From NCBI RefSeq assembly GCF_000956525.1, contig NZ_JYIW01000026.1, positions 682,001-746,000 of the forward strand: a stretch of DNA of 64,000 nucleotides. The letters run 5' to 3'. Source of the DNA: Microbacterium oxydans (lineage in GTDB: Bacteria > Actinomycetota > Actinomycetes > Actinomycetales > Microbacteriaceae). The notes under the pieces are model-generated. The model did not search any database and was not told where the DNA came from. It saw nothing but the letters and a program-made list of their open reading frames with translations. Both the position numbers and the translations under genes were made by a program. Shown piece after piece: positions 1 to 10,935 of the stretch (its first letter is position 1; each line of letters starts with the position of its first letter).

Positions 1-462
1 ATACATCCGGCCAGTGCGGTCGCTGCCGAGCGCGTCGATCAGCGCGGTGTGGAATCGCAGGTCCGGGTCGACGGTGCCGGCATCCGGGCCTGGAGGCATC
101 GCCAGGATCTCCGCGTTCGCCTCGACGGCCGGCTGTGGCACCGTGCGCGTGGCTGCGAGTTCGCGCAGCGCCGCGCTCTCCAGCCTGGCCCGAGTGCGAT
201 AGACGTCACGGACCGCGTCAGGGTCGATCGCACCGACGCGCGCGCTGCGGTGCGCTGTGCGCACGAGGAGGCCGGAGGCGACGAGCTGCTCGATCGCGGC
301 CTTCGCGCTCGGTCGGGCCACACCATAGGTCTGCGAGACCGCGGATTCGGTCAGCGGTGCGCCGGCACGGATCTCGCCGCTGAGGATTCGGGTGCGCAGC
401 TGCGCCGTGACGGCATCCACCACACCCACGATGCCGAGCGCGGCATCCGAAGTCGTCGTCAT
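1..462 (-). CDS. GntR/FadR-family transcriptional regulator (C-terminus cut by window edge)
   Basis: The first 154 codons are visible, reading leftwards from an ATG at 462; the rest lies outside the window. Residues about 17-80 form a winged helix-turn-helix of GntR type (LTESAVSQTYGVARPSAKAAI, then a wing), and from about residue 85 an all-helical FCD ligand domain begins (VYRTRARLESAALREL), placing it in the FadR subgroup. It is divergent from a D-lactate dehydrogenase, and the 75-bp gap holds a TTGTCTGACAA palindrome matching the LldR operator pattern TNGTNNNACNA. I infer a lactate-responsive repressor controlling itself and the dehydrogenase. A -10 hexamer TAGGCT lies 6 nt before the ATG with no Shine-Dalgarno, so the mRNA is probably leaderless. 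Confidence 0.85.
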   Translation of the reverse strand, partial: MTTTSDAALGIVGVVDAVTAQLRTRILSGEIRAGAPLTESAVSQTYGVARPSAKAAIEQLVASGLLVRTAHRSARVGAIDPDAVRDVYRTRARLESAALRELAATRTVPQPAVEANAEILAMPPGPDAGTVDPDLRFHTALIDALGSDRTGRMY

Positions 463-468
463 GCCGTC

Positions 469-474
469 AGCCTA
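469..474 (-). promoter_or_regulatory. -10 hexamer of the GntR gene (leaderless type)
   Basis: Minus-strand TAGGCT followed by 6 nt (GACGGC) and the ATG at 462. No -35 consensus is visible. Confidence 0.5.
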
Positions 475-494
475 TCGACCGCACCACATCTCGG

Positions 495-510
495 TACACT
501 TGTCTGACAA
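495..510 (+). promoter_or_regulatory. -10 box and LldR-like operator for the D-lactate dehydrogenase gene
   Basis: TACACT (495-500) is a plausible -10 that would start transcription near 507. It abuts TTGTCTGACAA (500-510), a perfect inverted repeat (TTGTC/GACAA around a central T) that fits the FadR-type LldR consensus TNGTNNNACNA described in Corynebacterium. The operator would cover the start site of the dehydrogenase and lie upstream of the GntR promoter, so one site could repress both. Binding itself is inference. Confidence 0.6.
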
Positions 511-537
511 TCTGTTGCGCCATCCCTGGAGGACACT

Positions 538-3372
538 GTGCCCACCACCCTCGCCGACCCGCTCGACGCCGCCCTCCTCGGCGAGGCGACGCAGATCCAC
601 ACGCGCTCGATCGATCGATTCGCCCGAGCGCACGACGCCTCGCACTACCTCTTGATCCCGGATGCCGTGCTGTCGCCGGCGGACGCTGAGGGCGTCGCCC
701 GCGCCTTCACCGCTGTGCGCGCGGCCGGGCGCACCATGACATTCCGCTCCGGCGGCACGAGCTTGTCGGGGCAGAGCGTGAGCGGTGACATCCTGGTCGA
801 CACGCGCAGCCACTTCCGGCACATCGCCGTGGAGAACGGCGGCGCGAGCGTCCGCGTGGGCCCTGGCGCGACGGTGCGTCAGGTCAACACCCGCCTCGTC
901 CGCCATGGCCGCAAGCTCGGCCCCGACCCGGCGAGCGAGATCGCCTGCACGATCGGCGGCGTCGTGGCGAACAACTCCAGCGGCATGGCCTGTGGCATCA
1001 CCGAGAACTCGTACCAGACCATCGAGTCGATGCTGGTCGTGCTGCCGAGCGGCACGATCCTCGACACCGCGCACCCGGAGGCGAATGCGCTGCTCCGAGC
1101 CGCCGAACCCGAGCTCGCCGACGGCCTGCTCACACAGCGCGCCCGCCTGCTGGCCGACCCGGAGCACGTGGCGTTCCTGCGGCAGCAGTTCTCAATGAAG
1201 AACACGATGGGCTACGGCCTGAACGCACTGCTCGACTTCGACGATCCGGTCCGGATCCTCGAGCACCTCATCATCGGCTCGGAGGGCACGCTCGCCTTCG
1301 TGGCCGAGGCTCGGTTCCGCACGATCGAGGTTCGCCCGTCGATCGCCACCGGACTGCTCGTGTTCGAGACGCTCTCCGACGCGATGACCGCGCTCCCCGC
1401 GCTGACCGAGCTCGGACTGGCGACCATCGAGCTGCTCGACGCCGCCTCGTTGCGAGTCGCGCAGGGGCTCAGCGACGTACCTGAGACGATCGCCGAGATC
1501 GAGGTCGTCGACCATGCGGCGCTGCTCGTCGAAGTGCACGCCCGAGACACCGACGCCCTGGCCGAGGCCCGCACCGCCGCGCAGCAGCACTTCGACTCAC
1601 TGCCGCTCGCCGTCGCCCCACGCCTCACGACGGATGCCGCAGAGCGCGCGGCGCTCTGGCACGTGCGGAAGGGGCTGTACACGGCTGTCGCAGGCGCACG
1701 CCCGTCAGGGACGACGGCGCTGCTCGAGGACATCGTCGTCCCGGTCGACCGCCTGCTCGTCACCTGCGAGCGCCTGATCGAGCTCTTCGCAGAGCACGGG
1801 TACGAAGGCTCCGTCATCTTCGGGCACGCCAAGGACGGCAACGTCCACTTCCTGCTGAACGAGCGCTTCGACGACCCCGCGAGCGTCGCCAGATACCGCC
1901 GCTTCACCGACGACCTGGTCGAGTTGGTGCTGGGCCAGCAGGGGTCGCTCAAGGCCGAGCACGGCACCGGGCGCATCATGGCGCCGTTCGTGCGACGGCA
2001 GTACGGCGATGCGCTCACCGACATGATGTGGGCGATCAAGCGGCTGTTCGATCCGGACCTCATCCTCAACCCCGGCGTCGTGCTGTCCGACGACCCGGAC
2101 TCGTACCTCAAGGATCTGAAGCGCGTGCCGACCGTCGAGTCGGAGGTCGACCGCTGCGTGGAGTGCGGCTACTGCGAGCCGACGTGTCCGAGCAAGAGCA
2201 TCACACTCACGCCTCGGCAGCGCATCGTGATCCGCCGCGACATGGCCTGGGCCGAGGAGCAGGGCGACACCGAGCTGCTGGCGGACCTGCGGTCGGACTA
2301 CGACTACGACGGCGTGCAGACGTGCGCCGTCGACGGCATGTGCGGCGTGGCCTGCCCGGTCGACATCAACACGGGCGACCTGGTGCGTCGGCTGCGCGCC
2401 GAGGAGTCGTCGAAGGTCGAAGACGCGGCGTGGGATGCCGCAGCGAAGGGATGGGGCGCCGTGACGCGCATCGGCGGCACTGCGCTCTCATTCGCAGCCG
2501 CGATGCCCGCACCGCTGGTGAAGGGCGTCACGCAGCTCGGCCGTGCGGTCCTCGGCGCAGACACCGTGCCGCTGTACGACGGCGGACTCCCCCGAGGCGG
2601 CAGCAAGGCGCCGGCGGCGCAGAATCCGACGGATGCCGGTGCGGTGTTCTTCGGCGCCTGCATCGGCACGATGTTCGGCGCCGAGGGACATGGCTTGGGT
2701 TCCCGGGACGCGGTGCGCGCGCTGCTCGACCGTGCCGGGATCGCCGTCGTGATCCCTGACGACACCGGCGGGATGTGCTGCGGCACCCCGTGGAAGTCGA
2801 AGGGCCATCTCGCCGGCTACGACCGGATGACGGAGCGCGTGCTCGCTTCGCTATGGTCCGCCAGCCGGCACGGCGAGCTGCCGGTCGTGTGCGACGCGGC
2901 GTCCTGCACCGAGGGCCTGCACACCATGCTCGCGAAGTCCCTCGTCGAGTACCCCGAGTACGCCGACCTCGTGATCGAGGACGCGACGACCTACATCGCC
3001 AGAGAGGTGCTCCCCCGCGTGACGGTGTCGTCCAAGCTCGACAGCGTCGCGGTCCATCCGACCTGCTCGACGACTGCGCTGGGAGCGAGCGGGGCGCTCA
3101 CCGAGATCGCCGCGGCCGTGGCATCCGATGTGTTCGTGCCGGACGGCTGGGGATGCTGCGCCTTCGCGGGAGACCGCGGCATGCTGCACCCGGAGCTCAC
3201 GGCCAGCGCGACCGAGGTCGAGTCGGCCGAGGTCCGCGCCGCGGATGCCGACCGCGGCGGCTTCGACGCGTTCGTGTCGGCGAACCGCACCTGCGAGATC
3301 GGCATGACCCGGGCGACCGGTCAGCCCTACCGCCACGTGATCGAGGTGCTCGAGGAGCTCACGCGCGGCTGA
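538..3372 (+). CDS. FAD-binding and (Fe-S)-binding oxidoreductase, D-lactate dehydrogenase type (GlcD-GlpC fusion)
   Basis: A 944-residue protein with a GTG start and GGAGGA at 527-532. The N-terminal half is a GlcD-like flavoprotein: a PCMH FAD domain (FRSGGTSLSGQSVSGD about residue 65) and a C-terminal FAD-oxidase domain with HAKDGNVHF. The C-terminal part is GlpC-like: 4Fe-4S cysteines C540/C543/C546/C550 and C596/C602/C606, then two CCG domains (C747-C748 and C873-C874). This architecture is known for membrane-associated quinone-linked D-lactate dehydrogenases; 2-hydroxyglutarate or glycolate are alternative substrates. The adjacent GntR gene and LldR-like operator favour lactate. All expected cysteine clusters appear intact. 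A strong terminator follows. Confidence 0.88.
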   Translation: MPTTLADPLDAALLGEATQIHTRSIDRFARAHDASHYLLIPDAVLSPADAEGVARAFTAVRAAGRTMTFRSGGTSLSGQSVSGDILVDTRSHFRHIAVENGGASVRVGPGATVRQVNTRLVRHGRKLGPDPASEIACTIGGVVANNSSGMACGITENSYQTIESMLVVLPSGTILDTAHPEANALLRAAEPELADGLLTQRARLLADPEHVAFLRQQFSMKNTMGYGLNALLDFDDPVRILEHLIIGSEGTLAFVAEARFRTIEVRPSIATGLLVFETLSDAMTALPALTELGLATIELLDAASLRVAQGLSDVPETIAEIEVVDHAALLVEVHARDTDALAEARTAAQQHFDSLPLAVAPRLTTDAAERAALWHVRKGLYTAVAGARPSGTTALLEDIVVPVDRLLVTCERLIELFAEHGYEGSVIFGHAKDGNVHFLLNERFDDPASVARYRRFTDDLVELVLGQQGSLKAEHGTGRIMAPFVRRQYGDALTDMMWAIKRLFDPDLILNPGVVLSDDPDSYLKDLKRVPTVESEVDRCVECGYCEPTCPSKSITLTPRQRIVIRRDMAWAEEQGDTELLADLRSDYDYDGVQTCAVDGMCGVACPVDINTGDLVRRLRAEESSKVEDAAWDAAAKGWGAVTRIGGTALSFAAAMPAPLVKGVTQLGRAVLGADTVPLYDGGLPRGGSKAPAAQNPTDAGAVFFGACIGTMFGAEGHGLGSRDAVRALLDRAGIAVVIPDDTGGMCCGTPWKSKGHLAGYDRMTERVLASLWSASRHGELPVVCDAASCTEGLHTMLAKSLVEYPEYADLVIEDATTYIAREVLPRVTVSSKLDSVAVHPTCSTTALGASGALTEIAAAVASDVFVPDGWGCCAFAGDRGMLHPELTASATEVESAEVRAADADRGGFDAFVSANRTCEIGMTRATGQPYRHVIEVLEELTRG

Positions 3373-3390
3373 CACGAGGCCGGACGACGA

Positions 3391-3424
3391 AAGAACGGGC
3401 GCCCCTCGCGGGACGCCCGTTCTT
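3391..3424. terminator. Bidirectional intrinsic terminator
   Basis: Perfect 11-bp stem AAGAACGGGCG / CGCCCGTTCTT with a 12-nt loop, between the convergent dehydrogenase and ilvC genes. The AA and TT ends make it usable from both sides. Confidence 0.8.
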
Positions 3425-3448
3425 CGTGGTTCAGATCAGCGGATCAGA

Positions 3449-4546
<1,098 letters not shown>

Positions 4547-5056
4547 TCAGCCGCGCAGGACGCGCTCGGTGATGCTCTTACCGCCGCGCCCGATGGCGAG
4601 CAGCCCGGACTGCGCGATCTCCTTGATGCCGAAGGGCTCGAGCGCACGCAGCAGCGCGTCGATCTTGCCCTTGTCGCCGGTCACCTCGATGACCAGCGCA
4701 TCCGAGGCGTAGTCCACGACGGACGCGCGGAACAGGTTGGCGACCTCGATCACGTTCGACCGGGTCGAGTTATCGGTGCGCACCTTCACGAGCATGTGCT
4801 CGCGCTGCACCGACGTCGGGAAGTCGAGCTCGACGATCTTGATGACGTTGATCAGCTTGTTGAGCTGCTTCGTCACCTGCTCGAGGGGCAGGTCTTCGAC
4901 ATCGACGACGACCGTGATCCGCGAGATGCCGGGCACCTCGGTCACGCCGACCGCGAGCGAGTCGATGTTGAAGCCGCGTCGGGCGAACAGCCCGGCGACT
5001 CGGGTGAGCAGGCCTGGGGTGTTCTCCACCAGCAGGCTCAGCACGTGGGTCGACAT
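4547..5056 (-). CDS. ilvN: Acetolactate synthase small (regulatory) subunit
   Basis: 169 residues. An N-terminal ACT domain (about residues 3-75, HVLSLLVENTPGLLTRVAGLFARRG) is followed by a second ACT-like domain, as in IlvN/IlvH. The ACT domains bind valine for feedback inhibition and activate the catalytic subunit. The ATG is only 3 nt after the ilvB stop, and AGGAGG lies in the end of ilvB, so translation is probably coupled and the subunits are made together. Confidence 0.96.
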   Translation of the reverse strand: MSTHVLSLLVENTPGLLTRVAGLFARRGFNIDSLAVGVTEVPGISRITVVVDVEDLPLEQVTKQLNKLINVIKIVELDFPTSVQREHMLVKVRTDNSTRSNVIEVANLFRASVVDYASDALVIEVTGDKGKIDALLRALEPFGIKEIAQSGLLAIGRGGKSITERVLRG

Positions 5057-5059
5057 GGC

Positions 5060-6862
5060 TCAGGCCTCCTGGTCGAACGTCGGCGCGTGGTCGCGCGCGT
5101 ACTGGACATAGCTGTTGCTGACGCCCTGGGGAACCATCGGCCACACCATGGAATCGGCGCTCACGACGAAGTCGATCACGACGGGGCGGTCGTTGGTGTC
5201 GAGGGCGAGCTGGATGGCTGCATCCACCTCGTCCTCCTTCTCCACGCGGATCGCGAGGCAGCCGTACGCCTCGGCGAGCTTCACGAAGTCGGGGATGCGG
5301 ACGGTGCCGTGCCCCGTGTTCAGGTCGGTGTTCGAGTGGCGTCCGTCGTAGAACAGCGTCTGCCACTGGCGCACCATGCCGAGCGAGGAGTTGTTGATGA
5401 TCGCGACCTTGATCGGGATGTTGTTGATCGCGCAGGTCGCGAGTTCCTGGTTGGTCATCTGGAAGCAGCCGTCACCGTCGATCGCCCACACAGCGCGGTC
5501 GGGCTCTGCGACCTTGGCGCCCATCGCCGCAGGCACCGAGTAGCCCATGGTGCCCGCTCCACCGGAGTTGAGCCAGGCATTGGGGCGCTCGTACTTGATG
5601 AACTGCGCGGCCCACATCTGGTGCTGGCCGACGCCAGAGGCGAAGACGCCCTCAGGCCCGGTGAGCTCGCCGATGCGCTTGATGACGTACTGCGGTGCGA
5701 GCAGACCATCGCTGGACGGCGCGTATCCCAGGGGGAACTCGGCACGAAGCCCGTTCAGGTACGACCACCACTCCTCGGTGTCCGGCGTCGCATCGCCGAT
5801 CGCGGTGCGGAACGCCGCCTCGAGGTCGACCAGCACGTCGCGGACGTCGCCGACGATCGGGACGTCGGCGGTGCGGATCTTCGAGATCTCGGCAGGGTCG
5901 ATGTCGACGTGCACGACCTTGGCATTCGGCGCGAACAGGCTGGCCTTGCCGGTGACGCGGTCGTCGAATCGTGCGCCGAGCGAGATGAGCAGGTCGGACT
6001 CCTGCAGCGCGAGCACCGCGGGCACCGTGCCGTGCATGCCGGGCATGCCCAGGTGCTGCTCGTGCGAATCGGGGAACGCGCCTCGTGCCATCAGCGTCGT
6101 CACGACGGGCGCACCGGTCGCCTCGGCGAGCTGGAGCAGCTCCTTCGACGCGCGGCCGCGGATCACGCCGCCACCGACGTACAGCACCGGCTTCTTCGCA
6201 GCCGCGAGCAGCGCGGCTGCAGCCTGGATCTGCTTGCCGTGCGCCTTGGTCACGGGGCGGTAGCCGGGGAGGTCGATCTTCGGCGGCCAGACGAACGGCG
6301 CCGAGTTCTGCTGCGCATCCTTGGTGATGTCCACGAGCACGGGGCCCGGGCGACCGGTCGAAGCGATCTCGTATGCTGCCGCGATCGCAGCGGGGATGTC
6401 TGCGGCATCCTTCACGAGGAAGGAATGCTTCGTGATCGGCATCGTGATGCCGACGATGTCGGCCTCCTGGAAGGCGTCGGTGCCCATCAGCGTCGAGAAG
6501 ACCTGGCCGGTGATCGCCAGCAGCGGCACCGAGTCCATGTAGGCGTCGGCGATCGCGGTGACGAGGTTCGTCGCACCGGGACCTGAGGTCGCGATGGCGA
6601 CGCCGACCTTGCCGGATGCTGCGGCATAGCCCTCGGCTGCGTGCCCGGCGCCCTGCTCGTGACGCACCAGGATGTGGCGCAACTGGTTGTCACCCATCAG
6701 GGTGTCGTAGAGCGGCAGCACAGCACCACCGGGAAGACCGAACACATCGGTCACCCCGAGGAGCTCGAGCGAGCGGACGACGGCCTCTGCGCCGGTGAGC
6801 TCAGGAGCGGTGGATTGGCGGGATGGCGGCCGCGGCACGGCCGACGCGGATTCAGCGGTCAT
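5060..6862 (-). CDS. ilvB: Acetolactate synthase large (catalytic) subunit
   Basis: 600 residues, a ThDP-dependent enzyme with the usual three domains. The N-terminal PYR domain carries the catalytic glutamate in [15 protein letters not shown], and the C-terminal PP domain has the ThDP/Mg motif [12 protein letters not shown]. It condenses pyruvate with pyruvate or 2-ketobutyrate, the committed step of branched-chain amino acid synthesis. AAGGAA precedes the ATG. The 73-bp gap to ilvD shows no attenuator-like leader peptide rich in Ile/Leu/Val codons. Biosynthetic AHAS is preferred over a catabolic form because ilvN is attached. Confidence 0.96.
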   Translation of the reverse strand: MTAESASAVPRPPSRQSTAPELTGAEAVVRSLELLGVTDVFGLPGGAVLPLYDTLMGDNQLRHILVRHEQGAGHAAEGYAAASGKVGVAIATSGPGATNLVTAIADAYMDSVPLLAITGQVFSTLMGTDAFQEADIVGITMPITKHSFLVKDAADIPAAIAAAYEIASTGRPGPVLVDITKDAQQNSAPFVWPPKIDLPGYRPVTKAHGKQIQAAAALLAAAKKPVLYVGGGVIRGRASKELLQLAEATGAPVVTTLMARGAFPDSHEQHLGMPGMHGTVPAVLALQESDLLISLGARFDDRVTGKASLFAPNAKVVHVDIDPAEISKIRTADVPIVGDVRDVLVDLEAAFRTAIGDATPDTEEWWSYLNGLRAEFPLGYAPSSDGLLAPQYVIKRIGELTGPEGVFASGVGQHQMWAAQFIKYERPNAWLNSGGAGTMGYSVPAAMGAKVAEPDRAVWAIDGDGCFQMTNQELATCAINNIPIKVAIINNSSLGMVRQWQTLFYDGRHSNTDLNTGHGTVRIPDFVKLAEAYGCLAIRVEKEDEVDAAIQLALDTNDRPVVIDFVVSADSMVWPMVPQGVSNSYVQYARDHAPTFDQEA

Positions 6863-6935
6863 GGGGTTCCTTCATCGTGATCTGTGGCGAGGCCTGGCCG
6901 AGCACGGAACTCGGTCCTGCATCTGTCGAAGGGTG

Positions 6936-8654
6936 TCAGCCTGTGGTCGCTCCCTCGGCGGCGGACCGCACGAGGCGCGAGTACTTGGCAAGAACGCCAC
7001 GGGTATAGCGCGGGGGAAGCGGCTCCCAGCCGGAACGGCGGGAGGCGAGCTCCGCCTCGTCGACGAGTAGGTCGAGAGAGCGAGCTGCGATATCGACCCG
7101 TATCAGATCACCATCGCGCACGAAGGCGATGGGACCTGCGTCCACCGCTTCGGGTGCTATGTGGCCGATGCACAGGCCGGTTGTGCCGCCTGAGAATCGT
7201 CCGTCCGTCAAGAGTAGTACATCTTTTCCGAGTCCAGCGCCCTTGATGGCCGCGGTGATCGCGAGCATCTCGCGCATACCGGGTCCGCCCTTCGGGCCCT
7301 CGTAGCGGATGACCACGACATCGCCGGCCTTGACCTCGCCGTTGGCCAGCGCGTCCATCGCACCGCGCTCGCGCTCGAACACTCGGGCAGGGCCTTCGAA
7401 CACGTCGGCGTCGAAGCCGGCGGACTTCACGACCGCGCCTTCCGGAGCGAACGATCCGTGCAGGATCGTGATGCCGCCGGAGGCGTGGATCGGGTTGTCG
7501 AAGGTGTGGATGACGTCGCCGTCGACCGGGGCGGGGTTCAAATCGCGAAGGTTCTCGGCGACGGTCTTGCCGGTGACGGTGAGTGCATCGCCGTGCAGCA
7601 GCCCCTCGTCGAGCATCGCCTTCATGAGCACCGGGATGCCGCCGTGGCGATCGACGTCGTTCATGACGTACTTGCCGAAGGGCTTCATGTCGGCGACGTG
7701 GGGCGTCTTGCTGCCGATGCGGTTGAAGTCGTGCAGGTCGAGGTCGATCTCGGCTTCACGGGCGATCGCGAGCAGGTGGAGCACGACGTTGGTCGAACCG
7801 CCCAGTGCCATGGCGATCGCGATCGCGTTCTCGAAGGACTCCTTCGTCAGGATGTCCTTGGTCGTGATCCCCTGGCGGAGCAGGTTCACGACGGCCTCGC
7901 CGGAGCGGTGCGCGAAGTAGTCGCGGCGTCGGTCGGCAGAGGGCGGAGCCGCAGAACCGGGCAGGCTGAGGCCGAGTGCCTCGGCCACGGACGCCATGGT
8001 GTTGGCGGTGTACATGCCGCCGCACGCTCCCTCACCGGGCGCGAAGGCGCATTCGATGCGCTTGAGGTCCTCTTCGGTCATCCGACCCGCACGGCATGCG
8101 CCGACACCCTCGAAGGAGTCGATGATCGTGATCTCCTTCTCGGTTCCGTCCGAGAGCTTGACCCAGCCCGGCGCGATCGAGCCGGCGTAGAGGAAGACAC
8201 TCGAGAGACCGAGACGGGCGCTGGCCATGAGCATGCCCGGGATCGACTTGTCGCAGCCGGCGAGGAGCACCGTGCCGTCGAGGCGCTCGGCCATGATCAC
8301 GGTCTCGACCGAGTCGGCGATGACCTCGCGCGAGACGAGCGAGAAGTGCATGCCCTCGTGCCCCATCGAGATGCCGTCCGAGACGGAGATGGTGCCGAAC
8401 TGCAGCGGGTACCCGCCACCGGAGTGCACGCCCTCCTTGGCACCCTGCGCGAGGCGGTCCAGGCTCAGGTTGCAGGGGGTGATCTCGTTCCAGCTGGACG
8501 CGATGCCGATCTGCGGCTTCTCCCAGTCGGCGTCGCCCATCCCGACGGCGCGGAGCATGCCGCGGGAGGTCGTGGCCTCGATGCCGTCGGTGACGACGCG
8601 GCTCCGGGGCTTGATGTCGATGGGCGCGCTGGGGGCCGACTCGTTCGAGGACAT
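6936..8654 (-). CDS. ilvD: Dihydroxy-acid dehydratase
   Basis: 572 residues. It dehydrates 2,3-dihydroxy-isovalerate and -methylvalerate to the keto acids, the third common Ile/Val step. The Fe-S cysteines are seen in [11 protein letters not shown] and [24 protein letters not shown], and the C-terminal swivel domain ends in [18 protein letters not shown]. It lies upstream of ilvB on the same strand with a 73-bp gap. Its start is unusual: no Shine-Dalgarno, but TAGACT 6 nt upstream, and the TAG of that hexamer is also the otsB stop codon, so ilvD probably has its own leaderless promoter despite abutting otsB. Confidence 0.96.
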   Translation of the reverse strand: MSSNESAPSAPIDIKPRSRVVTDGIEATTSRGMLRAVGMGDADWEKPQIGIASSWNEITPCNLSLDRLAQGAKEGVHSGGGYPLQFGTISVSDGISMGHEGMHFSLVSREVIADSVETVIMAERLDGTVLLAGCDKSIPGMLMASARLGLSSVFLYAGSIAPGWVKLSDGTEKEITIIDSFEGVGACRAGRMTEEDLKRIECAFAPGEGACGGMYTANTMASVAEALGLSLPGSAAPPSADRRRDYFAHRSGEAVVNLLRQGITTKDILTKESFENAIAIAMALGGSTNVVLHLLAIAREAEIDLDLHDFNRIGSKTPHVADMKPFGKYVMNDVDRHGGIPVLMKAMLDEGLLHGDALTVTGKTVAENLRDLNPAPVDGDVIHTFDNPIHASGGITILHGSFAPEGAVVKSAGFDADVFEGPARVFERERGAMDALANGEVKAGDVVVIRYEGPKGGPGMREMLAITAAIKGAGLGKDVLLLTDGRFSGGTTGLCIGHIAPEAVDAGPIAFVRDGDLIRVDIAARSLDLLVDEAELASRRSGWEPLPPRYTRGVLAKYSRLVRSAAEGATTG

Positions 8655-8660
8655 GCAGGA

Positions 8661-8666
8661 AGTCTA
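8661..8666 (-). promoter_or_regulatory. -10 hexamer of ilvD overlapping the otsB stop codon
   Basis: Minus-strand TAGACT, with TTCCTGC-type spacing of 6 nt to the ATG at 8654. Its first three bases are the otsB stop codon. Confidence 0.5.
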
Positions 8667-9461
8667 TTCCTGCGCCGCGGCCCGCTCGTCCGCGAGCGCC
8701 TCCAGAAGCTGTGCCATCTGTTGTGGATTCTCCACACGCAGGGCGGCGTGGCTCTCCCCCGGCCCGACCCGCACGCCGAGATCGCCGGCTCCGAGCACGC
8801 GGATGCCGTCCTCGTCGGTCACGTCATCGCCGGCGAACAGGATGCCGGTCGCGTCGAACTTCTGGCGGAGCGCAGCCATCGCGGTGTCCTTGCCCTCGGT
8901 GCGGGACGAGAACTCCAGCACGCGGTGGCCGGCACGTCGGCGCCAGTGCGGGAACCGCTCTGCGACCAGCGCGTCGATCTCGGCGAAGACCTGCTTCTCG
9001 ACGTCACGGTCCGCGCGGCGGGTGTGCACGCCCATGCCGAACGTCTTGGGCTCGAATTCGGCGCCCTCGTAGCGCTCGATGATCGGACGCGCTGCATCCC
9101 AGAGCGCCTCGCGCGCGCCTTCCTCGGTGGCCTCACCCGTGGCATCCGCCTCGCCTTCGCCGGGGAACCAGTACTGCGCTCCGTGGGAGCCCGCGAGGAC
9201 GATCACGGAGTCGTCGTCGTGCTCGGTGATGATGCGGAGGTCGTGCAGGCTGCGGCCCGAGACGTAGGCGACGACCGTGTTCGGCATGGCGGCGAGCCGC
9301 GCGACCTGGGTCGCCACCTCAGGCAGCGCTCGCGCGGCCATCGGGTCGGGAACGAGCGGGGAAGCCGTGCCATCGAAGTCGAGAGCGACGACCAGTCGCT
9401 CGGTGCGGGCGATCGCCTGCAGGTCGTCGTCGGTCTCACCGGGGGTCCACTGGCGCGTCAC
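8664..9461 (-). CDS. otsB: Trehalose-6-phosphate phosphatase
   Basis: 265 residues, HAD superfamily. Motif I is LDFDGTASPLVPDP near residue 28, with a C2-type cap and the late acidic motif GDDVTDEDG. It removes phosphate from trehalose-6-phosphate. GTG start. It lies 60 bp downstream of otsA on the same strand, giving a two-gene trehalose pathway for osmotic and desiccation protection. The protein extends to the base before the ilvD leader, so the two operons touch without overlap of coding sequence. Confidence 0.93.
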   Translation of the reverse strand: MTRQWTPGETDDDLQAIARTERLVVALDFDGTASPLVPDPMAARALPEVATQVARLAAMPNTVVAYVSGRSLHDLRIITEHDDDSVIVLAGSHGAQYWFPGEGEADATGEATEEGAREALWDAARPIIERYEGAEFEPKTFGMGVHTRRADRDVEKQVFAEIDALVAERFPHWRRRAGHRVLEFSSRTEGKDTAMAALRQKFDATGILFAGDDVTDEDGIRVLGAGDLGVRVGPGESHAALRVENPQQMAQLLEALADERAAAQE

Positions 9462-9521
9462 AGGGTCTCCATTCTCAGGGGGGTCGTCTCCAGTATGGCC
9501 GTGCGCGGACGGCCATCGGAT

Positions 9522-10931
9522 TCAGTGCGGGTGCACCTCGTCGAGCGCGGCGAGGAATGACGAGGACCAGGCGTTCACATCGTTGTCGAGCACCCGCCGT
9601 CGCAGCGAGCGCATGCGCTTGGACTGCTCGGCCGGCGGCATCTCGACCGCGGTCATGATCGCTTCCTTGACGCCTTCGATGTCGTGAGGGTTCACGCGCA
9701 CCGCCTGCCGCAGCTCATCCGCCGCGCCGGTGAACTCGCTGAGCACCAGCACGCCGCGGTTGTCGGCTCGGGTCGCGACGTACTCCTTCGCCACGAGGTT
9801 CATGCCGTCGCGGAGCGCGGTGACGAGCATCACGTCGGCGGCGAGGTACAGCGCCACCATCTCCTCGCGCGGGTACCCCTGGTGCAGGTAGCGGATCGCC
9901 GTGTGCCCCATCGTGTCGGTGTCGCCGTTGATACGGCTCACCGCGAGCTCGATCTCATCGCGCAGATGCACATAGGCGTCGACGCGCTCGCGGCTCGGAC
10001 TCGCGACCTGCACGAGCGTGACGTTCTCGACCTTCAGACGACCCTCGGCGAGCAGCTCCCCGTAAGCCTTGATGCGGTGGCGGATGCCCTTGGTGTAGTC
10101 GAGCCGGTCGACGCCGAGCAGGATGCGATCGGGGTTGCCGAGGCTCTCGCGGATCTCGATCGCCCGCGCCTTGATGTCCTCGCGCTCTGCGAGCTCGAGG
10201 TAGGGCGCGGTGTCGATCGAAATCGGGAACGCCTTCGCGAGCGCCGTCCGCGTGCCGCCCTGATCGTCGGGAACCGCGACGTGCGAGCCCTTGACCTCGT
10301 ACCGCAGTCGGCGCTTGACGGCGGTGAGGAAGTAGGTCGCATCCTGGACGCGCTGGAACCCGATCACGTCGGCGCCCAGCAGCCCGCGCAGCACCTGGTC
10401 GCGCCACGGCAGCTGCGCGTAGAGACCGTGTGCGGGGAACGGGATGTGGTGGAAGTAGCCGATCGTGACGTCAGGGCGCAGCTCGCGCACCATCTGCGGC
10501 ACGAGCTGCAGCTGGTAGTCGTGCACCCACACCGTGCCGTTCTCGCCGACGGCGGCGACCGCGGCCTCGGCGAAGCGGCGGTTCACCGTGACATAGGCGT
10601 CCCACCATTCCCGGTGGAACTGCGGCGGTGCGATCACGTCGTGGTAGAGCGGCCAGATCGTGTCGTTGGCGAAGCCCTCGTAGTATTCGGCGACCTCGGC
10701 TGCGCTGAGCGAGACCGGGATGAGGTGGATGCCGTCGTGCTCGAACGGGGCGACGTCGAGGTCAGGTTGACCTGCCCAGCCGACCCAGGCTCCGTGCACG
10801 CGACGCATCATCGGCTCGAGTGCTGCGACGAGCCCGCCCGGCGACACGCGCCAGTGCTCCTCGCCGTCTGGACCTTCGACTCTGTCGACCGGAAGTCGAT
10901 TGGCGACCACCACGAATTCTGCAGCGACCAA
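9522..10931 (-). CDS. otsA: Trehalose-6-phosphate synthase (GT20)
   Basis: 469 residues, typical of OtsA. It joins UDP- or GDP/ADP-glucose to glucose-6-phosphate. Visible motifs are VANRLPVDR at the N-terminus, [11 protein letters not shown], the [10 protein letters not shown] loop, FHHIPFP and the nucleotide-sugar region near [11 protein letters not shown]. The start is a TTG at 10931, chosen because AGGAGT lies about 5 nt upstream and the conserved N-terminal strand begins immediately. An 8-bp-stem hairpin (9495-9516) follows the stop but lacks a T-run, so read-through into otsB is expected. Two imperfect 39-bp tandem repeats lie just upstream. Confidence 0.93.
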   Translation of the reverse strand: MVAAEFVVVANRLPVDRVEGPDGEEHWRVSPGGLVAALEPMMRRVHGAWVGWAGQPDLDVAPFEHDGIHLIPVSLSAAEVAEYYEGFANDTIWPLYHDVIAPPQFHREWWDAYVTVNRRFAEAAVAAVGENGTVWVHDYQLQLVPQMVRELRPDVTIGYFHHIPFPAHGLYAQLPWRDQVLRGLLGADVIGFQRVQDATYFLTAVKRRLRYEVKGSHVAVPDDQGGTRTALAKAFPISIDTAPYLELAEREDIKARAIEIRESLGNPDRILLGVDRLDYTKGIRHRIKAYGELLAEGRLKVENVTLVQVASPSRERVDAYVHLRDEIELAVSRINGDTDTMGHTAIRYLHQGYPREEMVALYLAADVMLVTALRDGMNLVAKEYVATRADNRGVLVLSEFTGAADELRQAVRVNPHDIEGVKEAIMTAVEMPPAEQSKRMRSLRRRVLDNDVNAWSSSFLAALDEVHPH

Positions 10932-10935
10932 GAGG

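Noticed and set aside
6863..6935. Ile/Val/Leu attenuator leader in front of ilvB
   Set aside because: No short reading frame rich in branched-chain codons and no terminator-antiterminator pair is visible.
9495..9516. Terminator after otsA (ATGGCCGT / ACGGCCAT stem)
   Set aside because: Only 8 bp with a 6-nt loop and no T-run; otsB follows at once on the same strand, so termination is doubtful.
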